Source: Ruficoccus amylovorans
GTDB lineage: Bacteria; Verrucomicrobiota; Verrucomicrobiia; Opitutales; Cerasicoccaceae
Length of the DNA stretch: 64,000 nt
Reading direction: 5' to 3'
Assembly: GCF_014230085.1 (NCBI RefSeq)
Contig: NZ_JACHVB010000020.1
Coordinates: 186,001-250,000 of the forward strand
Shown: positions 7,273-16,402 of the stretch, in pieces
How positions within the stretch are numbered: the stretch's first letter is position 1
How the letters are laid out: each line of letters begins with the position of its first letter
The notes under the pieces: model-generated
Database searches by the model: none
What the model saw: only the letters and a program-made list of their open reading frames with translations
What the model was told of the DNA's origin: nothing
Position numbers and translations under genes: made by a program

Positions 7273-10173
7273 ATGCCAGAGCTTGCCAACGGCGCAAGAA
7301 AGCCCATATTTTTACGCACCTGTTCGAAAGCGCACCCATTTGAAGTAATGCCTAAAAAATATACGGAAAATGTCCGCATCCTGGCCGTCGGCTTGCGGGA
7401 GAGCGAATACCAGTCGATCGCCCGAAGCCTGAAAGACTTTTCCACCGATGCTGAATTCGTGGTCGCTTCCGATTGGACCGAGGCAAAAGCAGTCCTGAAC
7501 GCCAGGAGCGCGCGATTCGATGTCGTCCTCGTCGATGCGGACAGAGACCGTGGCGCAGGCTGGGAGGAGTGCCGTACACTTCTCCATCGCGAGCACACCA
7601 CCCCCACTATCCTGCTTGACCGTACTCCCTCCCGCGAGCGTGCCCAGGACGCCTTCAAGTCTGGCATTCAGGACTATATCGAGATCGACTCCGATGGCCG
7701 CTACCTGGTTTACCTGCCGCACACAATTGTCCGGATCGTGGATCACTATCAGGCCAAGTGGGCGCGTAAATCTGCCGAACGGGCGATGGAGCGGATTGCT
7801 GTTTCCATTACTGCTCTCTCCGGTTCGGCCTTTTTTCGGGAGTTGACCCGTTACATTACCGAAACGCTCAATCTCGACTACGCGCTTGTCGGTGAGTTCA
7901 CCAGCCCGGATAAGACGCGCGTCCGTACCCTCTCCTTTTCCAGTACCCAGCCCGGTGCAGTAGCGGAGTATCCCGTCGCGGGCGCTCCCTGCGAACGCCT
8001 GCTCAATGGCGAACCCTTTATCCAGGAAAGCGGGATCTGCCAGGCGTTCCCCGAGGACAAACAACTGACCGAACTGGAGGCCGAATCCTACATCGGCCTG
8101 CCGCTGCTCAATCAGGACAAGCAGGTCAGCGGCCTGCTCTGCGTGCTCCACCGCGAGCGCATCGACAATCTTGACTTTGTCCTGCTGGCACTACGGGCCT
8201 TCGCCACCCGCGCGGAGATGGAGCTCGAACGCGAACGCACTCAGGACGCGCTCCAGCGTCAGGCCCGCATCCTGGAACAGCTGGGCGAGGCCATTATCGG
8301 GGCCGACATCAACGGCAATATCAAGTTCTGGAACCTTCAGGCCGAATCACTGTTTGGTCTCAAGGCCGGGGATGTCCTGGGCAGCAAGCTGTATCGCCTC
8401 CTGCCCGAGCCCGACGAGCAGTTCGTCAGCCGCCATTTTCTGGAGCCGCTCCTGATCCACGGCAACCATGTCGTCGAAACCCGACTCCGGCACAATGACG
8501 GCCACGTTTTCCACGGGCACCTGTCCCTTAGCCAGGAGAAAAACCAGCGCGGAGAAGTCGTCGGCGTCATCGCCTGTTGCCGGGATATCAGCGTGCGCAT
8601 GCAGGCCGAAAAGCAGCGACAGGAAGCACAGCAACGGCTGGAATTTCACGTTCAGCGCACCCCGCTGGCGTTCATTGAGTGGGACTTGAAATGCCGCATC
8701 ACCTCCTGGAATCCAGCAGCAGAGCGCATCTTTGGCTACCACTCCGAGGAGATCGTCGGACAGTCTTTCGCCTGGCTTGTGCATGAGAATTTCCTCCCCG
8801 CCGGCAGCGAGATTTTCACCAACCTGCTTTCCAATACCGGAGGCTTCAGCAGCACAAACGAAAACGTCACCCGCGACGGGCGAATCATCACCTGCGAATG
8901 GTACAACACTCCGCTCATGAACGAGGCGGGCAAGATCGTCGGTATCGCCTCACTGGTCAACGACATCACCGACCGCATCCGCTACGAGCAGGAACTGAAA
9001 AAGTCCAAAGAGGCCGCCGACTCTGCCAACCGCAGCAAGGACGAGTTTCTCGCTGTCATGAGCCACGAAATCCGCACCCCGATGAACTCCATCATCGGCT
9101 TCGCCGACCTCCTGCGCGAACAGACGCAGGACGAGGATCAACTGGAGTCCATCGATATCATCAAGGCCAACGCTTACACCCTGCTCGAACTCATTAACAA
9201 CGTCCTCAACTACAGCCGCCTTGACTCCGGGCGAATTGTATTGGAAAACCGCGACACGGAACTTCCGCTGCTCCTTAACGAGATCGAGGAAGCGATGGGG
9301 GCCGAGGCCAGCCAGAAGAACCTGGAGCTGACTTGCGAGATCGAGGAGCACACGCCGCACCTGGTTAAGACCGATTACCTGGAACTGCGCCAGATACTGC
9401 TCAACGTTGTCGGCAACGCGATCAAGTTCACCCACCAAGGGTCCATTCGCATCACCGTGTCCGCCCGCCCCACCGCCGACAAGCCCGGCTACTGGACCTA
9501 CATTTTTGCCGTGCGTGACACCGGCGTCGGTATTCCTAAAGACAAGCTCAGCACACTTTTCAAAAGCTTCAGTCAGGTCGATTCCTCCTCTACGCGCAAG
9601 TTCGGGGGGACGGGGCTGGGCTTGGCCATCTGCCGGAAAATCTGCCACCTGCTCGGGGGCGATATCTGGGCCGAGAGTCACGAAAACCGCGGGACGACTT
9701 TTTACTTCACCATTTCGGGCGAAGTCATTGCGCATAGCTCGGAGCACCCTTCGCTCGACAGTCATATGCAGCCGGACGAGCCCTTACGGATACTGCTTGT
9801 CGAGGACGAGGCCCAGACCCGCCAGCTTCTGCACGAGATCATCAGGCAAATGGGGCATGAATGCACGACCGCTTCGTGCGGCGAGGAAGCCATCGACATA
9901 CTCCGCCAGCGCAGGTTCGACCTTATTTTTATGGATGTGGAAATGTCAGGCATGAGCGGGCTCGAAACCACCCACTCGATCCGCCAGGGCGACGCTGGAC
10001 CGGAGAATCAGGGCGTTTTTATCTGCGCCCTCACAGCTTACACCCACGGCGACGACAAGCAGGATTGTCTCGATGCGGGCATGAATGAGCACTTGGGCAA
10101 GCCCATCCTGACCAAAAGCCTGAAATCCATTCTGTCAAAAGCCAACCAACACAAGGCGCAGGCCCGAGCGTGA
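7273..10173 (+). CDS. hybrid sensor histidine kinase (REC-like, GAF, PAS-PAS, HK, REC)
   Basis: A 966-aa soluble hybrid kinase. In order it has a degenerate receiver-like domain (about 33-160, with Asp88 but no recognisable KP motif), a GAF-like domain (175-325), two PAS domains (330-445 and 455-575) and a dimerisation domain with the phospho-acceptor His598 in VMSHEIRTPMN. An ATPase domain follows with the N box around 711-720, DTGVGIP at 749-755 and GTGLGL at 779-784, then a C-terminal receiver with Asp888 and Lys943. No membrane helix is seen, so it senses an internal signal. The next partner in the relay is not encoded nearby. An ATG at 7348 is an alternative start. Confidence 0.93.
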   Translation: MPELANGARKPIFLRTCSKAHPFEVMPKKYTENVRILAVGLRESEYQSIARSLKDFSTDAEFVVASDWTEAKAVLNARSARFDVVLVDADRDRGAGWEECRTLLHREHTTPTILLDRTPSRERAQDAFKSGIQDYIEIDSDGRYLVYLPHTIVRIVDHYQAKWARKSAERAMERIAVSITALSGSAFFRELTRYITETLNLDYALVGEFTSPDKTRVRTLSFSSTQPGAVAEYPVAGAPCERLLNGEPFIQESGICQAFPEDKQLTELEAESYIGLPLLNQDKQVSGLLCVLHRERIDNLDFVLLALRAFATRAEMELERERTQDALQRQARILEQLGEAIIGADINGNIKFWNLQAESLFGLKAGDVLGSKLYRLLPEPDEQFVSRHFLEPLLIHGNHVVETRLRHNDGHVFHGHLSLSQEKNQRGEVVGVIACCRDISVRMQAEKQRQEAQQRLEFHVQRTPLAFIEWDLKCRITSWNPAAERIFGYHSEEIVGQSFAWLVHENFLPAGSEIFTNLLSNTGGFSSTNENVTRDGRIITCEWYNTPLMNEAGKIVGIASLVNDITDRIRYEQELKKSKEAADSANRSKDEFLAVMSHEIRTPMNSIIGFADLLREQTQDEDQLESIDIIKANAYTLLELINNVLNYSRLDSGRIVLENRDTELPLLLNEIEEAMGAEASQKNLELTCEIEEHTPHLVKTDYLELRQILLNVVGNAIKFTHQGSIRITVSARPTADKPGYWTYIFAVRDTGVGIPKDKLSTLFKSFSQVDSSSTRKFGGTGLGLAICRKICHLLGGDIWAESHENRGTTFYFTISGEVIAHSSEHPSLDSHMQPDEPLRILLVEDEAQTRQLLHEIIRQMGHECTTASCGEEAIDILRQRRFDLIFMDVEMSGMSGLETTHSIRQGDAGPENQGVFICALTAYTHGDDKQDCLDAGMNEHLGKPILTKSLKSILSKANQHKAQARA

Positions 10174-10238
10174 CAAGCAACCGGCACGACGTATCCGATT
10201 TTGGATACATGCCTGGCTGCCCCCATTGAACGGTCCCG

Positions 10239-11510
10239 CTACTGCGCGGACGAACCAACCAGGTCCAGCAAGCTGATAGCCGCGATGTAGGAAATGATCA
10301 GAGCGAAGGCGAAAGCCACCGCCAGCCCGGTATTAAGCAACCATCCGGCCCGGTGACGTCCCATGAGGGATTGTTTATTCACGAGCGCCGCGAAGATGAC
10401 GATGACCAGTGGCAGTATGAAGACCTGCGCGATCTGGGTGAGTATTTGGGCAACAATCGGGTTCGCACCGAGAATCGGTACTGTCAATCCCAGCAGGCAA
10501 GCCACCGCGCACAGCGTGCGAAACATCGGACTGCGGCTGTCGAAGCTTCCGTTCCGGTAATCGCTGATTAGCAGCGGAGCGACCATGCAGATCGGAAAAA
10601 TCGAGGAGAGCCCGGCGCTCAACGTACCCAGCAAAAAGAGCGCCACGGCAAAGCGTCCGGCAATCGGCTCCAGCGTGCGTACCATGTCGAGCACGTTGTT
10701 TATCTCCAGCCCACGACTGTGCAGCGCGCCCGCCGCGCAGGCCATGATCGAGCCGCTGAGCACGAACATCAGAGTCACCCCGGTAATGGCGTCCAGCCGC
10801 TGATGCGAGAGGTCTTTTTGCGTCCACCCCTTCGCCTTGACCAACAACGGGCGCACGACGAAAGTCGGTGCCGCCATGGTCGTACCGACGAAGGCGGCAA
10901 TCATCAGCGTGGCCCCCGGCACCTGCGGCACGCTCGGAATCAGCCCGCCAACGAACTCCTCCGCCGGCGGCAGCACCACAAACATTGACAGCAGGAAAGA
11001 CAGCCCAAGCAGCGCGACGAAGAGTACCAGGATTTTTTCAAAAAAACCATACCCGCCATGCCAGAGCAGGCCGTACATCACGAGCATGACCGCAGCTGCT
11101 ATTCCCAGCACCGGCCAGTAAAACTCATCCCCCAGCCCCGGCATGAACAGGCGCGCGCCCTCATACACGGCACTCGATGAGAGCCCAACCAGTCCCGAGA
11201 GGCAGAACCACTGCCCGGTCACCACACCGATAACCATCAGGATGGCCAGCCACTTGCCGCCGGGTAGGTGTTTTTTGCACCCGTAGGCGGCAGTCTCTCC
11301 CGTCACAAGGGCATAGCGACCGGCAGCCTCCATCAATATTCCGGAAAAGATGCAGCTCAACGCGAGCACCCAGAGCAGTTCCATGCCGAACTGGCTACCC
11401 GCTTTGGCCATCGAGGTTACGCTACCGGTCCCGAGCGTATAACCGATGGCGAAGATGCCGGGGCCGACAGACAGGAGGATTTTACCGAGACGGCTGAATA
11501 CGCTTGGCAT
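10239..11510 (-). CDS. Nramp-like permease lacking the metal-binding motifs
   Basis: A 423-aa polytopic protein with about 11 membrane helices that aligns with the Nramp (SLC11) fold: GPGIFAIGY at the start, SQFGMELLWVL in the second helix, and family glycine patterns later. The canonical helix-1 motif DPGN is replaced by LGTG at about residues 26-29, and the helix-6 motif with its metal-binding Met (MPH) is replaced by AAP in GTTMAAPTF (209-217). The usual Asp, Asn and Met ligands for transition metals are therefore missing, so manganese or iron transport is unlikely. It is the last gene of a leftward run with KDG catabolism genes and a sialidase-like protein, which hints at an organic or sugar-acid substrate (inference). 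Confidence 0.85.
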   Translation of the reverse strand: MPSVFSRLGKILLSVGPGIFAIGYTLGTGSVTSMAKAGSQFGMELLWVLALSCIFSGILMEAAGRYALVTGETAAYGCKKHLPGGKWLAILMVIGVVTGQWFCLSGLVGLSSSAVYEGARLFMPGLGDEFYWPVLGIAAAVMLVMYGLLWHGGYGFFEKILVLFVALLGLSFLLSMFVVLPPAEEFVGGLIPSVPQVPGATLMIAAFVGTTMAAPTFVVRPLLVKAKGWTQKDLSHQRLDAITGVTLMFVLSGSIMACAAGALHSRGLEINNVLDMVRTLEPIAGRFAVALFLLGTLSAGLSSIFPICMVAPLLISDYRNGSFDSRSPMFRTLCAVACLLGLTVPILGANPIVAQILTQIAQVFILPLVIVIFAALVNKQSLMGRHRAGWLLNTGLAVAFAFALIISYIAAISLLDLVGSSAQ

Positions 11511-11549
11511 AATGGGATAGTTCAGGGGTTGGGGTAATATCCGGCAGAC

Positions 11550-13124
11550 TTATTCGGCCAGAAAGAGCGGGACGGCCCACGCGCCGATGTTGATTTTTTC
11601 TCCTGCCTCGCAGTGTTTCTGGTAGAGCGTGCAGTAGTTCTGGGCCAACTTCGGACCAAAAAGCTGGAACTCCGGCAAGGCGACGGCCTTAAAGCCCTGC
11701 GCCTCCAGCGTGGCACTCTGGCTGTCTTTGTTTCGGTTCGGCCGCGGAGTCAGAAAGTAAAGCATGCCGGCCTGCTCGCAGACGAGCTCCTTGCGTCCCC
11801 CCAGTGGCACGCGAACAAGCTGAAACCCCCGAAGCGCGTCGGGTGTATCCATCATTGGATACGCGCGGTCGGTAAATATCTTTATCCCCGGGGCACATTC
11901 CGCCGTTTCAAGGCCGCCCAGTGCAAACGTACCCGCCGGAGCTTTTATCAAGGCCGCGCCTCCGGCGTTGGAGGAAGGCTGTTCGCCAGGAGCAGGTTTC
12001 TTCGGCTGGCCACCGCTGCCCTTGCTGATGAGCTGGCGCAGCTTGACCTCACCGCTGACATTTTCACCAGCCATCGCGTCTTCTTCACGGAATGAGGCTA
12101 AGAGAATTTCACGCTCCCCGGTGCGGCTGAAGTCGTAGGTGATGGTGATCGTGCCGTCCGGCCCCTGCTGTCCGTCCGGATAAGAAATGGTCTCGCGCTC
12201 GTCGAGCAGGAGCCCGTCTGACCAGGTGCGGCCGTCATCGGTGGAGATGAAGGCCATGAGGTGCGAGCGACCGGTCTTTTCACTGATCGGGCCGTGTTTG
12301 ACCAGCAGGAGATTTCCGGAGTCAAGCCGGTGGATAAAGAAGCGCGAAGAGGTGTGAGCGATGGCGGAGGGGGTCAGCTCCGGCCAGGTCTCACCGCGAT
12401 CCGTCGAGATGCTTTCGCCCATCCCGTACTTTGTCCGGGCGAGCAGCCAGAGGCTGCCATCCTCGCGCTCGACAAACATGTGCTCATCAAATGAGCGAAC
12501 ATCCTTGGGCACGTTGCACGCACCGCGTACAGACCAGGTCTTGCCCCCGTCGGTCGAGACAACCATGCGCGCGCTGTCGTCCTGCGTGCGCCAGGTGGAA
12601 ACTGGCAGCACCCACTCGCCGGTCGAAAGCACGAGCGGCTTACACATCATGACCCCGTCTGTCCAGCGGACGGGCTGTTCGTACGAGGGCTCGGGATCTT
12701 CGGGGTTGGTGATTTTCAGCGCCCACACGCCGCTGATCGCACCATTGTGCCCGAGGGTCTGCGCCCATATCCAGTAAAGGTTGCCGTCGGGGGCGAGCCA
12801 GATCTCCGGATCAAAGGCGCGCACCGGGCCTTCGGCGTCCGGATCAGCCACAAGGACTTCCTTCCAGGTGGCACCGTCATCACCGCTGGTCGCAAGCACG
12901 ACATAATTATTATCATCCTCAGCCGGAGTCACTCCCGCGTACCAGGTGGCCCAGAGCCGCCCGCCCGGCGTGACAGCCAAACTGGAAACCATTGTCACGG
13001 CCCGGTTGTTTACCGCCCGCGAGGCATCCGGTGCTCCGAGAAATTGTGGCGGATCATCCTGCTGACCTGAAGAAATATGGGTGGCAACGAGCATTAGGGC
13101 AATGGGAACAAGAGTACGGATCAT
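11550..13124 (-). CDS. secreted Asp-box (sialidase-like) propeller protein
   Basis: A 524-aa exported protein with a signal peptide (about 1-20, ending THISSGQ). The catalytic-type domain is a six-bladed sialidase-like propeller with four Asp boxes: SGDDGATW (80-87), STDGGKTW (190-197), STDRGETW (240-247) and STDDGRTW (294-301). After a low-complexity linker (about 365-390) a second segment of roughly 130 residues has no family I recognise. Proteins of this fold cleave sialic or other acidic sugars, but many are not sialidases, and I cannot place the Arg triad and nucleophilic Tyr with certainty. The link to KDG kinase and aldolase suggests acidic-polysaccharide breakdown. Confidence 0.85.
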   Translation of the reverse strand: MIRTLVPIALMLVATHISSGQQDDPPQFLGAPDASRAVNNRAVTMVSSLAVTPGGRLWATWYAGVTPAEDDNNYVVLATSGDDGATWKEVLVADPDAEGPVRAFDPEIWLAPDGNLYWIWAQTLGHNGAISGVWALKITNPEDPEPSYEQPVRWTDGVMMCKPLVLSTGEWVLPVSTWRTQDDSARMVVSTDGGKTWSVRGACNVPKDVRSFDEHMFVEREDGSLWLLARTKYGMGESISTDRGETWPELTPSAIAHTSSRFFIHRLDSGNLLLVKHGPISEKTGRSHLMAFISTDDGRTWSDGLLLDERETISYPDGQQGPDGTITITYDFSRTGEREILLASFREEDAMAGENVSGEVKLRQLISKGSGGQPKKPAPGEQPSSNAGGAALIKAPAGTFALGGLETAECAPGIKIFTDRAYPMMDTPDALRGFQLVRVPLGGRKELVCEQAGMLYFLTPRPNRNKDSQSATLEAQGFKAVALPEFQLFGPKLAQNYCTLYQKHCEAGEKINIGAWAVPLFLAE

Positions 13125-13236
13125 AGGTGGGATTTATCTCGGAGGGTTAGGACTTGGTTATTAGTCTCCAGCTCTGTTCAGCGGGATGATGGAGGAAGTT
13201 TTCAGGGATGGCAAATACACGAAATGAAAGGAGCTG

Positions 13237-13390
13237 CTGGTGTCCCGTTAGCTTAGTTCCTGATAAAAATATTTTCACCGCAGAGGCGCAAAGACGCAGA
13301 GTGACCTCTGTATCCACGAAGTTTTTTGTGCTTCATGTGCCTTTTTGTGGCCATTAACATTTGTTAAGAACTTGGCTAACACGACACTAG
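13237..13390 (+). mobile_element. CTAG-ended hairpin element, copy A
   Basis: A full copy, 154 bp, of a repeated element without coding capacity. The left end is CTGGTGTCCCGTTAGC (the first CTAG mutated to CTGG). The right end is GGCTAACACGACACTAG. The core contains GCAGAGGCGCAAAGACGCAG and a GTGCC-type arm that can pair with it. The right-hand CTAG contains the stop codon of kdgK, which reads leftward. It separates kdgK from the downstream sialidase-like gene. Confidence 0.8.
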
Positions 13391-14478
13391 CGGACGACAC
13401 GGCCCGATCCATTGCCTTTCATCAGAGCTTCAACTTCGGACCGAGTGGTGTAATTAAAATCTCCCTTGATTGAATGGGCCAGGCAAGACGCGGCTACGGC
13501 AAAGGCGATGGCATCGGCGTCCTCGGGGAAGTCACCCGAATGCAAGGCATAGACCAGACCGGCGGCGAAAGAGTCTCCCCCACCCACGCGGTCCACGATG
13601 TCGCGGATCTCGTAAGGACGGTAAGCTCCATCCCTGACAGGGGAAAAACTGGCCCGCTGGCTCGCGGTATCGTAGAGCATCGCGCCCCAGTTGTTATGGC
13701 TGGCGGAGATGCTTTCGCGGAGGGTGATGGCGATTTTCTTGATATTCGTGAATTCGGCGGCTATGGCGGCGGCGACTTGCGGGTACTTGTCGGCGGCGAC
13801 TTCGCCAGACTCGACATCTGTATCCGCGGCATGGATACAAAGCACATTGGCAGCGTCTTCCTCGTTGCCGATGAGCACGTCCACATAAGGCAGGATCGAG
13901 CGCATGGTTTTCTCTGCCAACTCACGGGCCGGGCAACCCGGCTCCCACTGCCAGAGCTTCTTACGGAAGTTCAAATCACACGACACGGTAAGTCCGGCGG
14001 AGCTGGCCTGCTGCGCGGCAAAGCGGGCCGCCTCCGCCGCCTGGGCCGAGAGTGCCGGGGTGATGCCGGAAATGTGCAGCCAGCCCGCGCCCGTTAAAAT
14101 ATCTTCCCACGCATAGCTCGAACCGGGTGTGAGCGAGACCGATGAATACCCCCGATCGTAAATGACGTTGCTTGGACGCTGGTTCGCCCCGGTCTCGACG
14201 AAGTACAGCCCCAGCCGCCCCTCGTCGGTGCGCAAGACATGTTCCACGCCCACTCCGAGTCCGCGCAAGGTGCGCAGGCAGGCATCGGCGATCGCGTGCC
14301 TCGGCAGGGCCGACACAAAGGCGCTCCTGCCGCCCAGCAGGCTGATGGACGCCGCCACATTGGCCTCGGCTCCGGCGAAGGTCAGGTCCAGCTTACCCGG
14401 ACAGGCCTGGCTGAAACGGTAAAACTGCTCCGGGGCCAGACGCCCCATGATTTCTCCAAAACAAACAACGGTCTTCAT
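13387..14478 (-). CDS. kdgK: 2-dehydro-3-deoxygluconate kinase (PfkB family)
   Basis: A 363-aa PfkB-family sugar kinase, starting VVCFGEIMGRLAPEQF as 2-keto-3-deoxygluconate kinases do. The C-terminal signature DRVGGGDSFAAG carries the catalytic Asp; the usual GAGD is GGGD here. It phosphorylates KDG to KDPG, which the aldolase encoded just upstream splits to pyruvate and glyceraldehyde 3-phosphate. Its ATG shares a base with the eda stop (TAATG), indicating translational coupling. The stop TAG is part of the CTAG end of repeat copy A. Specificity rests on family resemblance and on the partner gene. Confidence 0.9.
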   Translation of the reverse strand: MKTVVCFGEIMGRLAPEQFYRFSQACPGKLDLTFAGAEANVAASISLLGGRSAFVSALPRHAIADACLRTLRGLGVGVEHVLRTDEGRLGLYFVETGANQRPSNVIYDRGYSSVSLTPGSSYAWEDILTGAGWLHISGITPALSAQAAEAARFAAQQASSAGLTVSCDLNFRKKLWQWEPGCPARELAEKTMRSILPYVDVLIGNEEDAANVLCIHAADTDVESGEVAADKYPQVAAAIAAEFTNIKKIAITLRESISASHNNWGAMLYDTASQRASFSPVRDGAYRPYEIRDIVDRVGGGDSFAAGLVYALHSGDFPEDADAIAFAVAASCLAHSIKGDFNYTTRSEVEALMKGNGSGRVVR

Positions 14479-15140
14479 TATGATTGGCGATTCTGTTTAA
14501 CGGTATCTACGGCTACCCGGGCACGAGCGGTGATTTCGGTCCAGTCTTCCGCCTCGATCAGGACCTTCGGCGCTATCCACGAGCCCCCGATGGCGAGCAC
14601 ATTCGGGTCGGCAGCGTAGGGGGAAATATTGTCCGCCGCCAAGCCTCCGAGCGGTATGTATCGCAGCCCCAAATGCTGGTACGGTGCAATCATGTTGCGC
14701 AGGTACTTCAGGCCACCCGAAGGCTCGGCGGGGAAAAACTTCAGCACGTTGCAGCCAAACTCCAGCGCCGCCTCGATGTCGCTCGGCGTGACAATGCCCG
14801 GCCCGAAAGGTAAATCAACCCCGGCGGCGGCTTCTAGCACACGGCGGTTTGTCCCCGGAGCAACGGCAAAGTCCGCTCCGGCTTCGCGCACCCGGGCGAC
14901 CTGTTCGGGGAGCAGGACAGTTCCGGCACCGACCAGCATCTCGGGCGCGTGACGGCGAAGCACCCGAAGCGCTTCCAGGGATCGGGGCGTACGCAGGGCC
15001 AGTTCCACCGCATTCACTCCGCCTTCACGCAAGGCATCAGCCAGCGGGGCGACGTGATTTTCGCTTTCGAGCACGATCACGGCGACAATGCCGGTGCGGG
15101 TTATTTTAGCCGACAGTTCAGGGCTGAATACGGAACTCAT
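14478..15140 (-). CDS. eda: KHG/KDPG aldolase
   Basis: A 220-aa class I aldolase of the Eda family. The motifs VELALRTPRS, GAGTVLLPEQ, APGTN and NVLKFFPAEPSGG (Schiff-base Lys in KFFPAE) are present. It cleaves KDPG and probably 4-hydroxy-2-oxoglutarate in the Entner-Doudoroff and hexuronate routes. It is the first gene of the leftward unit eda-kdgK and lies divergently from a LacI-type regulator, with the shared intergenic region holding a palindromic operator candidate. No strong Shine-Dalgarno sequence precedes its ATG. Confidence 0.95.
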   Translation of the reverse strand: MSSVFSPELSAKITRTGIVAVIVLESENHVAPLADALREGGVNAVELALRTPRSLEALRVLRRHAPEMLVGAGTVLLPEQVARVREAGADFAVAPGTNRRVLEAAAGVDLPFGPGIVTPSDIEAALEFGCNVLKFFPAEPSGGLKYLRNMIAPYQHLGLRYIPLGGLAADNISPYAADPNVLAIGGSWIAPKVLIEAEDWTEITARARVAVDTVKQNRQS

Positions 15141-15225
15141 AAATTTTCAGAGGTAAGGCAAAGCCAACATTGTGAAAACACTGACAGATAACGACTCCGA
15201 CGTTGACGGGACAAAGCCTATTGCA

Positions 15226-15238
15226 TGTTATGATAACA
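15226..15238. promoter_or_regulatory. LacI-type operator overlapping an extended -10
   Basis: TGTTATGATAACA is a perfect 6-1-6 palindrome. Its left half also reads as an extended -10 promoter (TGtTATGAT, 15226-15234) for the rightward regulator gene. Transcription would start near 15241, three bases before the ATG. A repressor bound here would block its own promoter and could control the divergent eda-kdgK unit. Confidence 0.5.
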
Positions 15239-15243
15239 GAAGC

Positions 15244-16278
15244 ATGCCGGAATCTCCCCCAATCAGCCTGAAGCAAATCGCCGACGAAGCCGGTGTTTCC
15301 GCCATGACGGTATCGCGTGTATTGCGAAAATCACCACAGGTTAGCCCCGACACACGGCAACGTGTCCTCCAGGCAGCCGAACGCCTGGGCTACAGACCCG
15401 ATCCGCATGTGACGCAGTTGATGGAGCATGTGCGACGCAGACGACTGACCGGCCAACGTGCCACGCTCGCCCATGTCTATGACCATCCGGCGGCGGCCAC
15501 CGACATCCACAACTACGTCTCACTGGAGCACATCCGCGCACGCGCCGACGGGCACGGCTATCGGGTGGATTCTTTTCGGCTCGGGCCGGGCGGAGTCAGC
15601 GCCCGGCGGCTGAGGGATATCCTGCGCACGCGGGGCATCCGTGGCGTGCTGCTCTCCGTCAACGCCTTGGCTCGCACGAGCACGGAGCTTGACTACTCGG
15701 AACTGGCCACGGTGACATTTGGCTTTGGGCTGGACGGGCCTTCCCTGCACCGCGCGAGCACGAATGTCACACAAGGCATGCTCGATATTTTCGTCCAACT
15801 GGAAAGCCGCGGTTATCGCCGGATTGGTATGGCGATAACGCCCTGGGCGGACCAACGTGCCGGTCACACTTATTCAGGTGCCCTGCTCCACCACCAGCAA
15901 TCCCTGCCCGTCTCTCGCCGCCTGCCCATGCTGCTGCTGTCCTCTCCCGAGCAGGAACAGAACCGCTTGAGCTTCGAAGCTTGGATGCGCAAGCACCGAC
16001 CGGACGTACTCATCAGCGTGCATGAACCGGTCGTGCACTGGCTGCAAAACCTCGGGCTAAACCTGCCCAAAGACATCGGACTGCTCGTGCATGACTGGCT
16101 GCCGGCCATGCAGGGGCTGGCAGGGATGGATCACCGTCGCCCGGAAGTCGCCGCCGCAGCCGTGGATTTATTGGCCGCGCATCTCCAGCACCACGAATAT
16201 GGCCTGCCCGAAGTCCCGCGGCAGATTTTGATTCCGCCCGCCTTTATTGAGGGCGCCAGCCTGCGCCCGGTCACTTGA
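15244..16278 (+). CDS. LacI-family transcriptional regulator
   Basis: A 344-aa regulator with the LacI helix-turn-helix and hinge at the N-terminus (ISLKQIADEAGVSAMTVSRV through RPDPHV), followed by a periplasmic-binding-protein-like ligand domain. I chose the ATG at 15244, just before the DNA-binding domain; a GTG at 15172 is in frame but would add an unrelated leader. It is divergent from eda-kdgK, so the simplest reading is a repressor of KDG/uronate catabolism that responds to a sugar acid. The ligand is not known from sequence. Confidence 0.93.
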   Translation: MPESPPISLKQIADEAGVSAMTVSRVLRKSPQVSPDTRQRVLQAAERLGYRPDPHVTQLMEHVRRRRLTGQRATLAHVYDHPAAATDIHNYVSLEHIRARADGHGYRVDSFRLGPGGVSARRLRDILRTRGIRGVLLSVNALARTSTELDYSELATVTFGFGLDGPSLHRASTNVTQGMLDIFVQLESRGYRRIGMAITPWADQRAGHTYSGALLHHQQSLPVSRRLPMLLLSSPEQEQNRLSFEAWMRKHRPDVLISVHEPVVHWLQNLGLNLPKDIGLLVHDWLPAMQGLAGMDHRRPEVAAAAVDLLAAHLQHHEYGLPEVPRQILIPPAFIEGASLRPVT

Positions 16279-16402
16279 TGCTCGGTCGTCTTTTACAGGT
16301 GAAGTGATTGCCTTGGGGCTGGAGGCCTGCATCTTCTCGCGCTCTTTACTGGCCTCGGGATCGATGTCGCAATGAACACGCATTCGCTCCACTGACACGG
16401 AT

